From: Ovoidimarina sp050299695 | GTDB taxonomy: Bacteria > Pseudomonadota > Alphaproteobacteria > Rhodobacterales > Rhodobacteraceae | DNA length: 5,847 nt | Direction of reading: 5' to 3' | Assembly: GCA_050299695.1 (NCBI GenBank) | Contig: JBNKWI010000153.1 | Location: 1 to 5,847 of the forward strand | Part shown: positions 5,137 to 5,847 of the stretch, one piece after another | Numbering within the stretch: position 1 is the stretch's first letter | Layout: each line of letters opens with the position of its first letter | Notes under the pieces: generated by a model | The model's database searches: none | Seen by the model: only the letters and a program-made list of their open reading frames with translations | Told to the model about the DNA's origin: nothing | Translations under genes and position numbers: made by a program

Positions 5137-5847
5137 TCATTGCTTGCCGCCGGTAAGCCCGAGCTCACGCGCCCCCGAGTTGTCGCCTGCGTTCAGCATC
5201 GACAATCCCAGGGCCTGCCGTCGCCGCTGACGGTACTGGTCGATCTGCGTATCGGCGATCACGCCGATCAGGATCACGCTCCCCATCACGGCGAAATTGA
5301 GCGAGGACGGAATTCCGAGGAGGTTCACGAGGTTCTGCAGTTCCTGCAGGAGCACGACGCCAAGCACGACCCCGATGATCGACCCCTCGCCACCGCGGAG
5401 GGAAAACCCGCCCAGGACTGCCGCCGCGATCCCGTAGAGCTCGTAGAAATTGCCATGCGACGACGGCTGGATCGAGCGGGTGTACATCGCGAAGAACACC
5501 GCCGAGACCGCCGTCAGCACGAGGCAGATCACATAGGCCAGGACGATCACGCGCGCGCTGTCGATCCCGGCGTAGCGTGCGGCCTCCTCGTTCTTTCCGA
5601 CCGCGAAGAGGTGCCGGCCGAACACCGTCCTGTGCAGCGTGAACCAGGCCACCGCGGCCACCACGGCAAACGCCATGATCGAATGCGGCACACCGCCGGT
5701 GCGGCCCGAAACCACCCATTCCAGCACCGGGAAGCTGTCGCCGAAGGAAAAGCCGGCGGTGCCGTCCGCGGTGTAGAACCGCGCGACACCGCGGTAGATC
5801 AGGAGCCCGCAAAGCGTGACGACGAAGGGCTGGAGCTTCAGCCTCGT
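5137..5847 (-). CDS. Second CUT2 sugar ABC transporter permease, 3' part (C-terminal 236 residues)
   Basis: A minus-strand frame open to the right edge, so the start lies outside the window. A GTG at 5727 is only an internal codon, because conserved family sequence continues upstream of it (LQPFVVTLCGLLIYRG at visible residues 5-20). It is a BPD_transp_2 permease. Landmarks are the coupling loop FGRHLFAVGKNEEAARYAGI (76-95), a membrane segment at about 100-120, YELYGIAAAVLGGFSLRGGEG (135-155), and further hydrophobic segments at about 156-168 and 186-198. The tail of about 35 residues is polar and arginine-rich. The sequence differs clearly from the 3006-4016 permease (for example GGFSLRGGEG against GGASFLGGRG), so it is not a recent duplicate. 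It ends convergently to the regulator and is probably the last gene of a separate sugar-import operon. Whether the same regulator controls it is unknown. Confidence 0.92.
   Translation of the reverse strand, partial: TRLKLQPFVVTLCGLLIYRGVARFYTADGTAGFSFGDSFPVLEWVVSGRTGGVPHSIMAFAVVAAVAWFTLHRTVFGRHLFAVGKNEEAARYAGIDSARVIVLAYVICLVLTAVSAVFFAMYTRSIQPSSHGNFYELYGIAAAVLGGFSLRGGEGSIIGVVLGVVLLQELQNLVNLLGIPSSLNFAVMGSVILIGVIADTQIDQYRQRRRQALGLSMLNAGDNSGARELGLTGGKQ

Noticed and set aside
5084..5138. ACCGGTC repeated at 5084-5090 and 5132-5138, flanking part of the convergent gap
   Set aside because: Seven bases is too short to argue for an attachment site or mobile-element boundary, and nothing between the copies looks like an insertion.

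Overview
The window looks like chromosomal DNA of a high-GC alphaproteobacterium, most likely of the Rhodobacteraceae or a close relative. This rests on base composition, gene style, the CUT2 sugar-transport families, and a Hint-domain protein fragment of a kind common in that group. It is an inference from family knowledge, not a database match.

Layout, right to left on the minus strand: a divergent regulatory region (about 4017-4148) precedes a compact operon. Its order is ABC permease (3006-4016), single-domain ABC ATPase (2245-3009, ATGA overlap with the permease), periplasmic sugar-binding protein (1274-2191), a GC-rich hairpin (1241-1265), and a zinc-dependent sugar-acid or polyol dehydrogenase of the LgoD type (202-1203). 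Beyond it, still on the minus strand, the 5' part of a Hint-domain protein runs off the left edge (1-157).

A GntR/FCD transcription factor is divergently transcribed on the plus strand (4149-5036). It carries two winged-helix DNA-binding segments in tandem instead of the usual one. After a 100-base convergent gap, the 3' part of a second CUT2 permease (5137-5847, minus strand) runs off the right edge. It belongs to another sugar ABC system.

Working model: the binding protein, permease and ATPase import a sugar, polyol or sugar acid. The dehydrogenase begins its oxidation with NAD. The divergent regulator controls the operon and itself through an AT-rich 8-3-8 inverted repeat at 4107-4125. 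The substrate cannot be read from the sequence. The most unusual item is the double-wHTH regulator with its adjacent palindrome. I see no mobile element, CRISPR array, tRNA or rRNA.
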